From NCBI GenBank assembly GCA_023663465.1, contig JAMPHJ010000022.1, positions 1 to 33,415 on the forward strand: a stretch of DNA of 33,415 bases, read 5' to 3'. Positions 32,630 to 33,415 of this stretch are shown here, one piece after another. Every line of letters starts with the position of its first letter. Position 1 is the first letter of the stretch. The notes below the pieces were generated by a model. It was not told the origin of the DNA, did no database searches, and saw nothing but the letters and a program-made list of their open reading frames with translations. Position numbers and translations under genes: made by a program. The stretch is from Muribaculaceae bacterium (GTDB taxonomy: Bacteria > Bacillota > Clostridia > Lachnospirales > Lachnospiraceae).

Positions 32630-33415
32630 ATGGCAGGTTCCAATTATGGTACAATCTTTCAGATTACTACTTGGGGAGAGTCTCATGGAAAAGCGCTAGG
32701 CGTCGTAGTAGACGGCTGTCCTGCGGGGCTCCCTCTTTCAGAAGAGGATATCCAGATATTCTTAGACCGCAGGAAACCGGGTAAAACGAAACTATCCACT
32801 CCCCGCAAGGAAGCGGATAAAGTAGAGATTCTATCCGGCGTTTTTGAAGGAAAGACGACGGGTACGCCCATTTCCCTTATCGTCCACAATACCTCCCAGC
32901 GTTCTACGGATTACAGTGAAATCGCAAATTATTACCGTCCCGGACATGCCGATTACACTTTTGATATGAAATACGGTTTCAGGGACTATCGCGGCGGCGG
33001 ACGTTCTTCCGGCCGGGAAACCATTGGCAGGGTCGCTGCCGGCGCTATCGCTTCTAAGCTGTTAAATATGCTCGGCGTCAGACTGACCGCCTATACCCGC
33101 TCTATCGGTCCTATTACCGTAGACGGCGGGGTTTTTGATGCGCAGGCTGCTATAGATACTCCTACTTGTATGCCAGATTATGAGACGTCCAAAAAAGCGG
33201 AAGCCTATCTTGCCGATTGTATGAAATCCTATGATTCTGCGGGCGGCGTTATTGAATGTAGAATCGAGGGTTGTCCTGCGGGTATCGGTGAGCCTGTCTT
33301 TGAAAAGTTAGACGCCAATCTGTCGAAGGCAATCATGTCCATCGGCGCCGTCAAAGCGGTGGAAATTGGCGATGGCATCTTAGTTTCCCAAAGCAAAGGT
33401 TCCGAAAACAACGAC
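32630..33415 (+). CDS. aroC: Chorismate synthase (C-terminus cut by window edge)
   Basis: The first 262 residues are present and the frame is open to the right edge. It makes chorismate from EPSP using reduced FMN, the last common step of aromatic amino-acid synthesis. Signatures seen: TWGESHGKALG at the start, RRKPGKTKLSTPR, RPGHADYT, and RGGGRSSGRET. AAGGAAGG lies about eight bases before the ATG. Only plus-strand gene in this half besides the small ORF. Confidence 0.96.
   Translation, partial: MAGSNYGTIFQITTWGESHGKALGVVVDGCPAGLPLSEEDIQIFLDRRKPGKTKLSTPRKEADKVEILSGVFEGKTTGTPISLIVHNTSQRSTDYSEIANYYRPGHADYTFDMKYGFRDYRGGGRSSGRETIGRVAAGAIASKLLNMLGVRLTAYTRSIGPITVDGGVFDAQAAIDTPTCMPDYETSKKAEAYLADCMKSYDSAGGVIECRIEGCPAGIGEPVFEKLDANLSKAIMSIGAVKAVEIGDGILVSQSKGSENND

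Overview
The window reads as chromosomal DNA of an anaerobic low-to-mid GC Firmicute, most likely a Lachnospiraceae/Clostridia member. The reasons are strong GGAGG-type ribosome binding sites, TTGACA/TATAAT-type promoters, a class III (oxygen-sensitive) ribonucleotide reductase, and the general look of the proteins. This placement is inference from sequence character; no search was run. Nearly all genes lie on the minus strand. The exceptions are an ABC transporter pair, one 84-residue ORF and the truncated aroC at the right edge. I see no phage, transposase, CRISPR array, rRNA or plasmid functions.

Layout from left to right. (1) 1-7201, minus: a tight run, read right to left, of an EAL phosphodiesterase with a dead GGDEF domain, an AAA-type ATPase with a DUF234-like tail, topoisomerase III (topB), a left-handed beta-helix acyltransferase-like protein, and a PAS-PAS-GGDEF protein cut by the window edge whose GGDEF motif is also destroyed. 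(2) 7291-9788, minus: argH and asd, overlapping by 4 bp, behind a recognisable promoter. (3) 9984-11538, plus: ATPase and permease of a nitrate/sulfonate/taurine-type importer with no binding-protein gene beside them. (4) 11524-14370, minus: nrdD-nrdG with a tandem NrdR operator over its promoter and a terminator whose stem lies across the end of the convergent permease gene. (5) 14430-14690: an intergenic stretch with a repeat unit, two hairpins, tRNA-Thr(CGT) and its promoter. (6) 14705-19281, minus: DUF1015 gene, glgB with an unusual charged C-terminal tail, and an MscS-type channel. (7) 19393-19647, plus: a small unknown protein. (8) 19677-22056, minus: serC-serA with a clear promoter. (9) 22087-29640, minus: leuB, a polytopic membrane glycosyltransferase-like protein, ilvD, ilvB and an L,D-transpeptidase. 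(10) 29741-32394, minus: a VanY-type D,D-carboxypeptidase, tgt and yajC. (11) 32630 to the edge, plus: aroC.

The main theme is amino-acid biosynthesis: Asp-semialdehyde, Arg, Ser, branched-chain and aromatic steps. DNA metabolism (topB, nrdDG), cell-wall enzymes and c-di-GMP-type signalling proteins are interspersed. Most genes are ordinary housekeeping ones. The items most worth a second look are: a 31-bp near-identical repeat that in one copy forms the end of serC and the serA leader; the two broken GGDEF domains bracketing an ATPase-topB operon; the GlgB tail; the DUF1015 gene near serCA with no serB in view; and the membrane glycosyltransferase inside the leu-ilv run. I did not find a clearly new multi-gene system.
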